51,160 nt of DNA from an uncultured Bacteroidales bacterium (GCA_937901525.1 CALDHX010000052.1:1-51160), one strand, 5' to 3'. Shown: positions 8,660 to 17,101, numbered from the stretch's first letter. A program made the numbers and translations. Notes: generated by a model not told the origin, from the sequence alone.

Positions 8660-9730
8660 ATGAATATAGCAGCATTAGTATCAGGCGGAGTTGACAGCAG
8701 TGTAAGCGTTGTACGCCTAAAAGAAATGGGTTACGACCCTACAATCTTTTACATAAAAATAGGAATGGAAGACAAGGACGGCTACATCGACTGTCCTTCG
8801 GAAGAAGACATTGAAATCACTTCTTATATTGCAAAAAAATATGGTTGCAAGTTTGAAATCGTATCCTTACAAGAAGAATATTGGGAAAGTGTTGTGAGCT
8901 ACACAATAGAAGCCGTAAGAAGAGGCCTCACTCCTAATCCGGATATGATGTGTAACAAGCTTATAAAGTTTGGAGCCTTTGAAAGAAAATGGGGACACTG
9001 CTTTGACAAGATAGCAACCGGGCATTACTGCACAACAACTCAGATAAACGACAAAGTATTCCTTTCAACAGCAAAAGACAAGGTAAAAGACCAAACCTAT
9101 TTCCTTGGACAAATCAACTATTTGCAAGTAAGCAAACTAATGTTTCCGATTGGCGATATGCTAAAAAGCGAGGTAAGAGAAAAAGCTCGTGAAACACGCC
9201 TTCCTTCTGCCGAAAGAAAAGACTCACAAGGCATTTGTTTCCTTGGAAAGATAAACTACAACGACTTCATTCGCCGTTACCTTGGAGAAAAAGAAGGAAA
9301 AATCATAGAACTTGAAACAGGCAAGATTCTTGGAAAGCACAAAGGATTTTGGTTTCACACAATAGGTCAAAGAAAAGGCTTAGGACTTGGAGGAGGACCT
9401 TGGTTTGTGGTAAAGAAAGATGTGAACGAAAACATTCTTTACGTCTCACAAGGCTATGACCCCGAAACACAATATGGCAAAACAATAAATCTTTCAGCCT
9501 TTCAATACATAACAGAAGATGTGTTTGGAGATTTCACAGACGAAAAAGATATTCTCTTTAAGATTCGACACACACCCGACTTCACAAAAGCAAAACTAAG
9601 AAAGATAAACGACATTTACAGAATAGAGTCAGAGGAAAAAATTCAAGGAATAGCAGCAGGACAATTCGGAGTTGTGTATTCCCCTGACGCAAAACTATGT
9701 CTTGGCAGTGGAGTGATAATAGAGGATTAA
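8660..9730 (+). CDS. mnmA: tRNA-specific 2-thiouridylase MnmA
   Basis: This 356-residue protein carries the PP-loop SGGVDSS (residues 8-14) that adenylates U34 of Lys, Glu and Gln tRNAs. It also has the two catalytic cysteines: Cys98 in NPDMMCNKLIKF and Cys193 in SQGICFLG. The central FHTIGQRKGLGLGGG and the C-terminal beta-barrel are typical. Thiolation at position 2 of the wobble uridine is its established role. The ATG at 8660 directly precedes NIAALVSGG; the frame before it has only a TTG. The promoter sits so close that the mRNA is probably nearly leaderless. A glycosyltransferase gene follows after 16 bp. Confidence 0.97.
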   Translation: MNIAALVSGGVDSSVSVVRLKEMGYDPTIFYIKIGMEDKDGYIDCPSEEDIEITSYIAKKYGCKFEIVSLQEEYWESVVSYTIEAVRRGLTPNPDMMCNKLIKFGAFERKWGHCFDKIATGHYCTTTQINDKVFLSTAKDKVKDQTYFLGQINYLQVSKLMFPIGDMLKSEVREKARETRLPSAERKDSQGICFLGKINYNDFIRRYLGEKEGKIIELETGKILGKHKGFWFHTIGQRKGLGLGGGPWFVVKKDVNENILYVSQGYDPETQYGKTINLSAFQYITEDVFGDFTDEKDILFKIRHTPDFTKAKLRKINDIYRIESEEKIQGIAAGQFGVVYSPDAKLCLGSGVIIED

Positions 9731-9746
9731 AAAAAAGAAACAAAAG

Positions 9747-10850
9747 ATGAAAAGAGTTGTTCACATAACTTCGGTGCATCAACGCTACGACACAAGAATT
9801 TTTCAAAAAGAATGCCTAAGTCTAAAAGATGCAGGCTATGAGGTAAGCCTTGTTGTTGCAGACGGCAAAGGAGACGAAACCTTTGAAGGAATAAAGATTT
9901 ACGATGTAGGAAAAGAGAAAAGCAGAATAAAACGTCTTTTATTCACCTCAAAGAAAGTAGTAGAAAAAGCAAGAGAATTAAACGCCGATATTTATCATTA
10001 TCACGACCCCGATTTGCTTATTGCCGCAAGAAGTCTTAGTTTGAACGCTCATCTTATCTTTGACTCTCACGAAGACTTTCCTGCACTTATGCTTCAAAGA
10101 GATTACATTCCAAACATTTTGAGAAAAACCCTCTTTCGCTTAGCAAAAAGGATAGAGAAAAAGAGTGCAAGGCAAATGAGCGCAGTTGTGTGTGCAACAG
10201 ACAACATTAGAGATAAGTTTCTCTCCTACGAAAGAGTAAATGCAGTAACAATAAAGAATTATCCTCGATTGGAAATAGCAGAAAACAAGGCTAATAAAAG
10301 AGAAATCAATCAACCGACAGCCTGTTATGTAGGAGGCTTAACCCCTATTCGTGGAGTAAGGGAAATGATTCTCTCTTGCGAGAAAGCAGGCGTGAGGCTC
10401 TTGCTTGCAGGGCCCTTTGACAGCGAAGAATACTTTAAAGAAATAAAGCAAATGCCAGAATGGGAAAACGTAGAGTATCTTGGCTATGTAGAAAGCACGC
10501 AAGTGAAAGAAAAAGTCTATGACAGAGCAAATCTCGGCTTAGTCTTGCTTCACGACGCCCCTAATCACAGGCTTGCAATCCCTATCAAACAATTAGAATA
10601 TATGTCCTGCGCTCTGCCAAGCGTTAGTTCAAAGGAAATAATCTTTTGCAAAGAAGTAGTAGAGAAAGAAAACTGCGGAATAGTTGTCAATCCATTGAAT
10701 ATAGACGAGGTTGCAAAGGCAATTAAAACAATTATAGACAACAAAGACTTAGCAAAACAAATGTCAGAAAACGCCTTAAACGCAGCACAATATCGCTACA
10801 ATTGGCAAAGTCAAGAAGCAGAGTTAAAAACTCTTTACAAAAATTTATAA
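9747..10850 (+). CDS. Glycosyltransferase family 4 protein
   Basis: This 367-residue GT-B enzyme has the N-terminal signature VVHITSVHQRYDTRIFQKEC, then IYHYHDPDLL and LIFDSHEDFP. The C-terminal lobe has CYVGGLTPIRGVREM, RLLLAGPFDSEEYF, VEYLGYV and the donor-site stretch IPIKQLEYMSCALPSVSS (E-x7-E region). It probably builds a surface glycan, although it is transcribed away from the glycan operon and with mnmA. Donor and acceptor cannot be predicted. Three bases after its stop codon a 21-bp A-tract array begins, followed by a lone left arm of a terminator (10910-10918). Confidence 0.9.
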   Translation: MKRVVHITSVHQRYDTRIFQKECLSLKDAGYEVSLVVADGKGDETFEGIKIYDVGKEKSRIKRLLFTSKKVVEKARELNADIYHYHDPDLLIAARSLSLNAHLIFDSHEDFPALMLQRDYIPNILRKTLFRLAKRIEKKSARQMSAVVCATDNIRDKFLSYERVNAVTIKNYPRLEIAENKANKREINQPTACYVGGLTPIRGVREMILSCEKAGVRLLLAGPFDSEEYFKEIKQMPEWENVEYLGYVESTQVKEKVYDRANLGLVLLHDAPNHRLAIPIKQLEYMSCALPSVSSKEIIFCKEVVEKENCGIVVNPLNIDEVAKAIKTIIDNKDLAKQMSENALNAAQYRYNWQSQEAELKTLYKNL

Positions 10851-10853
10851 AAT

Positions 10854-10920
10854 CAAAGAAAAATCTTAAAAAAGTAAAGAAAAAATTTTAAAAAGTAAAG
10901 AAAAAATATCCCCCGAAAAG
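10854..10920 (+). repeat. 21-bp A-tract array and half terminator; left direct repeat of the three-gene cassette
   Basis: AAAG-containing units start at 10854, 10875 and 10896, 21 bp apart. The block from 10866 to 10918 is nearly the same as 12469-12522: an identical 20-bp start, a short variable stretch, then an identical 23 bp running through ATATCCCCCGAAA. At the right-hand copy CCCCCGAAA is the left arm of a complete hairpin; here no matching right arm follows. Within 10921-11124 I see only a candidate -7 box. Confidence 0.75.
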
Positions 10921-11094
10921 ATACGCACTTAATTCTGTATATTTTGATTTAAAATACACAAACACAACAAACTGCACTCAATAATCGTTTATACACAAAA
11001 TTGTCTTTAATTTAGCCGTATGCATACATTAAACATATATGATTAACAACCAATATTTGCATCGGCACGATGATTATATTTTAAAATAATTTTA

Positions 11095-11102
11095 TAATTT
11101 TG
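11095..11102 (+). promoter_or_regulatory. -7 box upstream of the three-gene cassette
   Basis: TAATTTTG at 11095-11102 matches TAnnTTTG and is 22 bp upstream of the ATG at 11125. No TTTG lies at the expected 19-21 nt spacing (the nearest is at 11056-11059), so the promoter may be weak or need an activator. Confidence 0.45.
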
Positions 11103-11124
11103 CAAAGTAAATTAGTATAAGATT

Positions 11125-11511
11125 ATGAAACTAGAAATTTGCACCCTATGTGAATATGCATCAGAACACAATGGACGCCTTACTATTGTAGATTCATTTG
11201 ATGTAATAGTAGCTTCAAAACTTCCTTGGAGAGCCTATTTCCATTTTGTAGCAAAAATAAACATAGAAAACAATCAAAAAAAATATCAGGAAATCCTAAT
11301 GCGTATCATAAAAGCCGATGATAGCAATGAAATTCTATTTGAAACAAAAGGTTCATACAACCATAGTGATAAGGCTGAAAAGATAAATTTACTTGCAGGT
11401 CTTAAAGGAATTATATTTAACTCTCTTGGTGAATATAAATTTCAAGTTTTTTTTGACAATGATCTCTTAATTGATCATCCCTTTAAGTTAATATTGAAAG
11501 ATGACAAATAG
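11125..11511 (+). CDS. Small uncharacterised protein, DUF6941-like
   Basis: This 128-residue soluble protein opens with MKLEICTLCEYASEHNGRLT and IVDSFDVIVASKLPWRAYF, a pattern I associate with the DUF6941 family; that assignment is from memory. The rest is predicted beta-rich (YQEILMRIIKADDSNEIL, YKFQVFFDNDLLIDHPFKL). There is no signal peptide or membrane segment. It is the first gene of a three-gene cassette enclosed by direct repeats. Function is unknown. The 3' end overlaps or directly abuts the next gene. Confidence 0.7.
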   Translation: MKLEICTLCEYASEHNGRLTIVDSFDVIVASKLPWRAYFHFVAKINIENNQKKYQEILMRIIKADDSNEILFETKGSYNHSDKAEKINLLAGLKGIIFNSLGEYKFQVFFDNDLLIDHPFKLILKDDK

Positions 11512-11512
11512 T

Positions 11513-11932
11513 ATGGAAACAAAAAATACAATATCCAGTTTTAGATTACCTCTCTCTGAACGAGAACTAAAAGCAAAGGGTGAGCCAGCATTTGCTTTCT
11601 CTTCCTCTATTTCATTAGTAGATAATGATGGCAATGCTCAGAAAATAGATATGCACAAAACAGAGCAAAATGCAATCTTTGCACAAAACTTTAAATATTG
11701 GAATCAAGAAACAGCCTTTCTTTCAACTAACAATGTAGACAATCCGTACTTTCAAGGCATTGTCAATATGGGAGTTGATGCTGTGCCATTCATCTTAGAT
11801 GAATTAAAAAAAGGTCCAACGACTTTGGTTTATGCATTAGACAAGATTTTCCCAGGAGTAATGAAATATGAAGGTTTTGTTAGTTTAAACGATGCTTGTA
11901 AAAGATGGATAGAAATACTCAAACAAGTCTAA
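11513..11932 (+). CDS. Uncharacterised protein, middle gene of the repeat-flanked cassette
   Basis: From the ATG at 11513, 1 nt after the previous stop, this encodes 139 residues; an ATG at 11501 in the same frame would overlap the previous gene by 11 bp. The N-terminal half is polar and low in recognisable motifs. The C-terminal half, YFQGIVNMGVDAVPFILDEL followed by LVYALDKIFPG and a final CKRWIEIL, resembles a small domain I recall being encoded beside NCIAWA-type proteins like the next gene. No function can be assigned. Its last 28 bp overlap the next gene. Confidence 0.65.
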   Translation: METKNTISSFRLPLSERELKAKGEPAFAFSSSISLVDNDGNAQKIDMHKTEQNAIFAQNFKYWNQETAFLSTNNVDNPYFQGIVNMGVDAVPFILDELKKGPTTLVYALDKIFPGVMKYEGFVSLNDACKRWIEILKQV

Positions 11933-12480
11933 ATAATCAACATAATAGAGAAATCCTATGCAATATATTTCCTGATCTTAGGAATGATGCAAATTTTGAA
12001 ATACTCAGTCCTCAAACACCACTTTATAATTGTATAGCATGGGCAATGCAATTTGAAGACAGATGGGTTAGTATATTTGATTATCCTAATTATTGGTGGC
12101 CAAATGGTGTTGAAAAAACAATGTCGCCAGATGCCTTAATTGAGGCTTTTAAAGCAGTTGGATTTACATTATGTGATAATAGAGATTTGGAAGAAAGTTT
12201 TGACAAAGTTGTCCTCTATAAAAACGAGGATAAGAATGAATGGACTCATGCAGCCAGAATTATATCGGAAACAACAGAACATAGCAAGTTTGGGCAATCA
12301 TTTGATGGTACGCATTCACACGAAGTACTTTGTAAAACGGGAATTGGTTATGAAGATTCTTCTTATGGGATACCGTATGCTTTTATGAAACGAAGTAAAT
12401 CTTTCACTATTAAAGAGAAAAGCCTTACCGGAAATATTGAAACAAATTTGGAGTTATTGCGACAACTTTTAAAAAAGTAA
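11905..12480 (+). CDS. Uncharacterised protein with NCIAWA and THAAR motifs (DUF7689-like)
   Basis: This 191-residue protein carries FEILSPQTPLYNCIAWAM near residue 38, WWPNGV near 64 and EWTHAARIIS near 115. An invariant-looking Cys and a later His are the arrangement of a papain/NlpC-like fold, though I cannot prove catalysis. The pattern resembles proteins now grouped as DUF7689 (recollection). The ATG at 11905 lies 28 bp inside the preceding gene; no later ATG precedes the conserved core except Met49, inside the motif. Its stop codon TAA (12478-12480) is the first base triplet of a 21-bp A-tract unit, so the last codons are made by the right direct repeat. Confidence 0.7.
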   Translation: MDRNTQTSLNNQHNREILCNIFPDLRNDANFEILSPQTPLYNCIAWAMQFEDRWVSIFDYPNYWWPNGVEKTMSPDALIEAFKAVGFTLCDNRDLEESFDKVVLYKNEDKNEWTHAARIISETTEHSKFGQSFDGTHSHEVLCKTGIGYEDSSYGIPYAFMKRSKSFTIKEKSLTGNIETNLELLRQLLKK

Positions 12481-12524
12481 AGAAAAAAATTAAAAAAAGT
12501 AAAGAAAAAATATCCCCCGAAAGG
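12469..12524 (+). repeat. Right direct repeat of the three-gene cassette
   Basis: This block pairs with 10866-10920. It holds two A-tract units (12478 and 12500, 22 bp apart because of one extra A) and ends in ATATCCCCCGAAA, which here is part of a full hairpin. The stop codon of the preceding gene lies inside it. Confidence 0.75.
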
Positions 12525-12554
12525 TGTTCTCTATACTTTTCGGGGGACATTTTT
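12513..12554 (+). terminator. Rho-independent terminator
   Basis: TCCCCCGAAAGG (12513-12524) pairs with CTTTTCGGGGGA (12536-12547), 12 bp with one G-T pair, around an 11-nt loop, followed by CATTTTT. It ends the plus-strand cassette and, by the half copy at 10910-10918, was probably the original terminator of the mnmA-glycosyltransferase operon. Confidence 0.85.
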
Positions 12555-12555
12555 A

Positions 12556-12597
12556 TTACCCCTTAGGGGTAAAAGCATTACCACTAAGGGGTAATGC
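12556..12597. repeat. Two adjacent small hairpins between convergent genes
   Basis: TTACCCC-TTA-GGGGTAA (12556-12572) is a perfect palindrome. Directly after it GCATTACC (12575-12582) pairs with GGTAATGC (12590-12597) around ACTAAGG. The two hairpins share the GGGGTAA arm. They lie between the plus-strand cassette terminator and the stop of the minus-strand adhesin, so they may terminate the adhesin transcript. GCTTCTACTTC follows at 12596-12606, as at 5-15. Confidence 0.6.
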
Positions 12598-12616
12598 TTC
12601 TACTTCTGCGAGGTAA

Positions 12617-15600
12617 TTATTTTATAACTATCTTTTGTGTTTTGCTTGCTGTGTTGTTGAATGCTTTCACTACGTATGCTCCTGCTGAAACATTGTTTAA
12701 TGTGAAGTTTCTATCTTTTGTTGCAAATACTTTTTGACCTAAGGCGTTGTAAACTTCTATTTGTAGGTCTTCTTCTGTTGAAGAAACATTCACAAGACGA
12801 TTGTTGTTTGTGATTTCTACGTCTAATTCTTCTACTTCGCCTAAGCCTACTGATTTTTTAATCAATACTTTGAAACGATTTGCATTTTCTCCTCTTGAAA
12901 CAAGGGTTGAGTATGCTGAGTTTTCGGTTAATTCTATTGTTTCTTCTCCGTCTATTATGCTTACTGAATATCCTTGCGGTATGTTGTTTGCTACAAAGCT
13001 TACACTGTCGTGTTCAAAACTTCTTACGTTCATTGTAGCATAGTAAGGCAACTCGGCTACTTCTTCTTTCACAAGTTCTTTTCCTTCTGTTACGAAATAA
13101 GGCTCTGTCATTTCTGTCATTGCAAACAATTTGTCTGCATCAAATATGTCATAACCTTGTTCTGCTTGCTCATTGTGTGCAAAATAAAGTTTTGAAGCGT
13201 GATTGTTTTGCACTAATGAAAGTTCTATAAATTCTCTTTCAACAGCCGATTTTGCAGAAGTTGTAGGATAATTTGTCATGTGCTCTTTTTTGAAGTTAAT
13301 AGTTTTTGTTCCTGATGATGAGAAATTAACAAAAAATCCTTCTGTAATTAGAATTTCTTTCCCTTCTGTGTTTGTGTTATTATTAGCATCAAATAACGTT
13401 TGCCACTCACGAGTATTATTATTTAGTCTATACACACAAAGGCCTTGAACATCAGTGTTATTTGCAAGGAATTTACTAACGCTTAATTTTGCAGGATAAG
13501 GATTTGATAAAGGTAAATAATATCCACTATTAGAATTTGGACAAACTGTTTTTGTTAAAGTAAAGTCTTTTCTATTTAATTTATACTTTGGAGTAGTGTT
13601 ATCGTATGTATTCATGCGGCCATTAGTATAATCCCAAAGGTCGCCGTATGTTGTAAAAGTAACTACTCCGTCATAAAAAAGATAACCCATATAACCTTCT
13701 CCTGTACCAACATAGTTGTTAACATATAGATAAGACGGGGTATCATTATCAGCTCCCCAATCTCCTTCGTTAAAATCATATCCAGTAATTACAATATCAC
13801 AACCAGTTACAGGTTTTAAAATTTCTAATTTATATTGATTGCTACTATTTTCTACAAATGGAGCTCCAATAAATGTCCATTGATCTATCTTTTTAATAGG
13901 AGTTTTTACTTCAACAATTCCTGTAACATCATTTGTTGTTGTATTAATCAATTGTCCTTGTTGGTCAATTGTCAAAACACCTTTTCCATTAGAATGATCA
14001 ATGTTTATTTTTGTATTTCCGTTTAATGTTAAAGTGCTATTAAGCACTACTTCGTGTTTAATTGTTATTGTGCCTTCATTATTTCCTGTTGGAACAGAAT
14101 TTCTATTCCAAGTGCCCGGTTGTTCAAAGTTTCCGTCTTTTACAGTTTCAAAAGGAACTTGTGAGGCTACTTGCTGAGTTTTAAATTGTATGATTTCTAC
14201 TTGACTTTGTGAACCGTCTGAACATATTTGTCTTATCTCTATTGTATAAAGAGTGTTAGTAGTTAATCCTGTTAACACTTTTTGATTAGTTGTAAGCGTT
14301 TCAGCTTGTTGTTCGTTTAGTTTAAATTGATAGCTACTACCTGATTCTTCTTGCCAATCAACTACTGCTGAATTTGCTGTTATACTTGACACTGAAAGAC
14401 CTGTAATTGGCTCGCAGTTAAAATCAATATTAATAAGACATGTTTCATAACGATTTAAAGTATTATCTACTTCATTGCATATTCTACGAACAGAAAATAC
14501 ATATTCACCATTTGCTAATCCACCATTTCCATCATGTCCTAAGAATACAGAATTTCCTGTTGTTGTACCAGATGTTCTAGTGTTTCCATCTGAATCTTTA
14601 AACAAATATTCCCAAGTTGCATCTTGAACGGCAATCCATTTAGCAGTATATTCTTTAACACCACCTACTGTTGTTTCTACTATATGAAGACCTGTTGGTC
14701 TATCGCAACTATTATTAATAGTAATTTCGTCAGTTTTAAACTCTATCAATTCAGACTTACTTTCATTATTACCACAAATAGCTCTTACTTCTATCTTACA
14801 AGTAGCATTTTGTTCTAAACCCGTCAAAGTTACACTATAATCATAATTACCATTTGAAGATTGAATAGTAGTATAATTACCACCATCTATTCTATATTTA
14901 CACGAATTACTTGTTGATGTCCATGATACTACTGCTGAATTAGTAGTTATATCTCTCACTGCAAGGTTTTCAACAGAAGAGCAATCAATACCATTATCTA
15001 TTTGATTGTTGCTATTAACCTTAAATGTTTCATAAGTATATGAAGATTTTTCTTCTTCACTACATACCCTACGAACAGAAAAAATATATTCATCGGCATT
15101 TATACTACCCCAAGTAACTGAATATTCTAATGTTACTTCTACTTCATTTGAATTATCAAAATGATTTTTAGTACCGTGATTAACTTCTGTGCCATTATCT
15201 CTTTTTAATACCCACTCCCATTTATCTCCCGGATTAGAAGGCCAACTTGCATGAAAGCTATAATAAGGAAGATAACCCACTTGCCTACATGCAAATGTAA
15301 TTTCCCCTTGTAATGGTTCGCAAACGGAAACAACCACATCTTCATTGTCAATATAATCATCTCCTAAATCTTCATCTTGACTAGGTTGTCCAAAGACTAA
15401 GATAATTTCTCCTGTTTCTCTTGAAAAATATATTTTTTGATTTGCCTCAGTATTAAGATCTACAGCATCATTTAACGTTGAATTAATCTCTACTGTATTA
15501 TGATTAGTATTGTCGTAACGATTACCACTACCTCTATTAGCTATTTCACTTTCGGTATCTATATTGTTATCATTTACTTCACCTTTTACATAAATATCAC

Positions 15601-16501
15601 TATAAGAGCCATAAACACCGGTGTCGCTATCTTCAGACTTATCAGAAAAATAAGCTAAACCATAAGCATCGGTTCCTTCTAAAGTAGCATTAGCGTATGA
15701 CAAAGAAATTTCTTGCTCAGCATTACCTCCACCTGCAACAAATCCACAAATACCTCCAGCGTAAGAACCACAAGCACCCGCATTTGCTTCCTCATAACCA
15801 GTAGGTGCTACTGCTTTTACAGAACCAACAAATGAACAACCTATAATTTCTCCGTTATTACTTCCGTCATAATGCCCCCACGCATCATTTAATTGACCTA
15901 CCAAACCTCCTGCATATCCTACTCCTACTACGTTTCCTGTACCAGAAGAATATTTTATTTTGCCAAGGCTTTGCCCTGCTATTAATCCTGCATCACTTCC
16001 CGATCCTCCTCCAGGATTCACAGTAGAATTAATATCTCCTGTAACATGACAATCGGTAATAACTCCGTCTGAAAGAAGCAAACCACAAATCAAGCCAACA
16101 TTCAGATCACCGGCTGTTCCAGTTAACATTGCAGAAGAAGAGGTGATGCGTAAATTTTTAATTGTTCCGCTTACTTTTTCAAATAATCCGTAACTGCTAT
16201 ATGTGGTTTTTCCAACAAACTTCACAGAATAAGAAATAGATTTACCATTTCCATCGTATGTACCAGAAAAATCACCTGTAATTATTGCATTGTTGTCTGC
16301 CAGTGTTCCTAAATCACCTAAGTCAATGTCGGCTGTTTGCTTGTAGCATGCTGACAAATTACTACTAATTGCTAAAAATTGAGCTTTTGTTGAAATTAAA
16401 TAAGGGTTGTCAACACTTCCATTACCCCCCCCAAATTGTGCGAATGCACTAAAACTAAGCACGATTGTTGCTAAAATTACTAATAACTGTTTCTTTATCA
16501 T
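12617..16501 (-). CDS. Large T9SS-exported surface protein with GLUG-like and fibronectin type III repeats
   Basis: This 1294-residue protein has a signal peptide (LLVILATIVLSFSAFAQ). An N-terminal region of GLUG-like repeats follows (GVITDCHVTGDI, GYAGGLVGQ, GEIIGCSFVGSV, YAGGICGFVAGG, residues about 100-290). Central fibronectin-III-like modules are recognised by NSAVVSWTS, NSAVVDWQE and LTGLTTNTLYTIEIRQIC. The C-terminal type-A T9SS sorting domain includes LQIEVYNALGQKVFATK, FTLNNVSAGAYVVKAF and the end KTQKIVIK. It should cross the outer membrane by T9SS and be attached to the cell surface or released, as an adhesin or glycan-binding protein; the ligand is unknown. It is single and divergent from a small secreted-protein gene. 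Confidence 0.9.
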   Translation of the reverse strand: MIKKQLLVILATIVLSFSAFAQFGGGNGSVDNPYLISTKAQFLAISSNLSACYKQTADIDLGDLGTLADNNAIITGDFSGTYDGNGKSISYSVKFVGKTTYSSYGLFEKVSGTIKNLRITSSSAMLTGTAGDLNVGLICGLLLSDGVITDCHVTGDINSTVNPGGGSGSDAGLIAGQSLGKIKYSSGTGNVVGVGYAGGLVGQLNDAWGHYDGSNNGEIIGCSFVGSVKAVAPTGYEEANAGACGSYAGGICGFVAGGGNAEQEISLSYANATLEGTDAYGLAYFSDKSEDSDTGVYGSYSDIYVKGEVNDNNIDTESEIANRGSGNRYDNTNHNTVEINSTLNDAVDLNTEANQKIYFSRETGEIILVFGQPSQDEDLGDDYIDNEDVVVSVCEPLQGEITFACRQVGYLPYYSFHASWPSNPGDKWEWVLKRDNGTEVNHGTKNHFDNSNEVEVTLEYSVTWGSINADEYIFSVRRVCSEEEKSSYTYETFKVNSNNQIDNGIDCSSVENLAVRDITTNSAVVSWTSTSNSCKYRIDGGNYTTIQSSNGNYDYSVTLTGLEQNATCKIEVRAICGNNESKSELIEFKTDEITINNSCDRPTGLHIVETTVGGVKEYTAKWIAVQDATWEYLFKDSDGNTRTSGTTTGNSVFLGHDGNGGLANGEYVFSVRRICNEVDNTLNRYETCLINIDFNCEPITGLSVSSITANSAVVDWQEESGSSYQFKLNEQQAETLTTNQKVLTGLTTNTLYTIEIRQICSDGSQSQVEIIQFKTQQVASQVPFETVKDGNFEQPGTWNRNSVPTGNNEGTITIKHEVVLNSTLTLNGNTKINIDHSNGKGVLTIDQQGQLINTTTNDVTGIVEVKTPIKKIDQWTFIGAPFVENSSNQYKLEILKPVTGCDIVITGYDFNEGDWGADNDTPSYLYVNNYVGTGEGYMGYLFYDGVVTFTTYGDLWDYTNGRMNTYDNTTPKYKLNRKDFTLTKTVCPNSNSGYYLPLSNPYPAKLSVSKFLANNTDVQGLCVYRLNNNTREWQTLFDANNNTNTEGKEILITEGFFVNFSSSGTKTINFKKEHMTNYPTTSAKSAVEREFIELSLVQNNHASKLYFAHNEQAEQGYDIFDADKLFAMTEMTEPYFVTEGKELVKEEVAELPYYATMNVRSFEHDSVSFVANNIPQGYSVSIIDGEETIELTENSAYSTLVSRGENANRFKVLIKKSVGLGEVEELDVEITNNNRLVNVSSTEEDLQIEVYNALGQKVFATKDRNFTLNNVSAGAYVVKAFNNTASKTQKIVIK

Positions 16502-16540
16502 AACAATGTTTTTTTATTTTTTTGAATAATTACTAACCTG

Positions 16541-16548
16541 CAAAATTA
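16541..16548 (-). promoter_or_regulatory. -7 box of the T9SS adhesin gene
   Basis: On the minus strand TAATTTTG (16548-16541) matches TAnnTTTG and lies 39 bp upstream of the ATG at 16501, giving a leader of about 35 nt. A -33 TTTG at the usual distance is not evident. Confidence 0.5.
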
Positions 16549-16602
16549 CTACTTATTTTCTTAATAAAAGAAAAAAATAAATAAGCATTTTTATTCCCCT
16601 TG

Positions 16603-16679
<77 letters not shown>

Positions 16680-16685
16680 GAAAAA

Positions 16686-16716
16686 TTTGCTATCTTGTAA
16701 TTTTTCTATACTTTTG
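16686..16716 (+). promoter_or_regulatory. Promoter of the small secreted-protein gene
   Basis: TTTG at 16686-16689 and TACTTTTG at 16709-16716 are separated by 19 nt, a full match to the Bacteroidetes -33/-7 arrangement. The ATG is 40 bp downstream at 16757. Confidence 0.75.
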
Positions 16717-16756
16717 CAAATTGGAATTGTTTGGTAAAAAAAAACACATAATAGAA

Positions 16757-17032
16757 ATGAAAAAGATTGTTTTAGTCGCATTAGTATTATTAAGCACAAA
16801 TTTTTCTTTTGCTCAGTTTGCAAAAAAAGACCCTAATAGTATAGGTCTATTTAGCAACTCTTCGAGCAAAGATAGTTATGATCCAAGGAGTGTAAATAGT
16901 AGTGACAATCCATCACCGCAAAATGAGGTTAGAAGTTCTCCTCCTCTTGCTCCTGCAACTTTGTTGCTTTTAGGTTTAGGTGGTTGTGCTGTTGGGGCTA
17001 CTGTGTATAGAAACACAAGAAAAGAAAAATAA
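16757..17032 (+). CDS. Small secreted protein with C-terminal sorting-like tail
   Basis: This 91-residue protein has a clear signal peptide (MKKIVLVALVLLSTNFSFAQ), a 40-residue linker rich in Ser, Asn, Asp and Pro, and a C-terminal hydrophobic segment (APATLLLLGLGGCAVGATVY) ending in the basic tail RNTRKEK. Signal peptide, Pro-containing motif, transmembrane helix and basic end is the layout of exosortase- or sortase-type substrates, but no named family motif is certain. The ATG at 16757 is chosen because it starts the signal peptide; the open frame before it starts with TTG. It has its own promoter and terminator. The substrate or partner is unknown. Confidence 0.75.
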   Translation: MKKIVLVALVLLSTNFSFAQFAKKDPNSIGLFSNSSSKDSYDPRSVNSSDNPSPQNEVRSSPPLAPATLLLLGLGGCAVGATVYRNTRKEK

Positions 17033-17055
17033 AATTGTTTTATGTTTATTTATTT

Positions 17056-17092
17056 AATAAGGAGCTAAAATGTTTAGCTCCTTATTTTTTTG
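17056..17092 (+). terminator. Rho-independent terminator
   Basis: AATAAGGAGCTAAA (17056-17069) pairs perfectly with TTTAGCTCCTTATT (17073-17086) around a 3-nt loop, followed by a T-run. It ends the small secreted-protein gene and lies downstream of the convergent DUF4831 gene, for which the T-run on the minus strand is poor. Confidence 0.9.
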
Positions 17093-17101
17093 TTTCTCTT
17101 T

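Noticed and set aside
11125..12480. Classical toxin-antitoxin pair
   Set aside because: There are three genes with none of the known toxin or antitoxin folds recognised; the call would be a guess.
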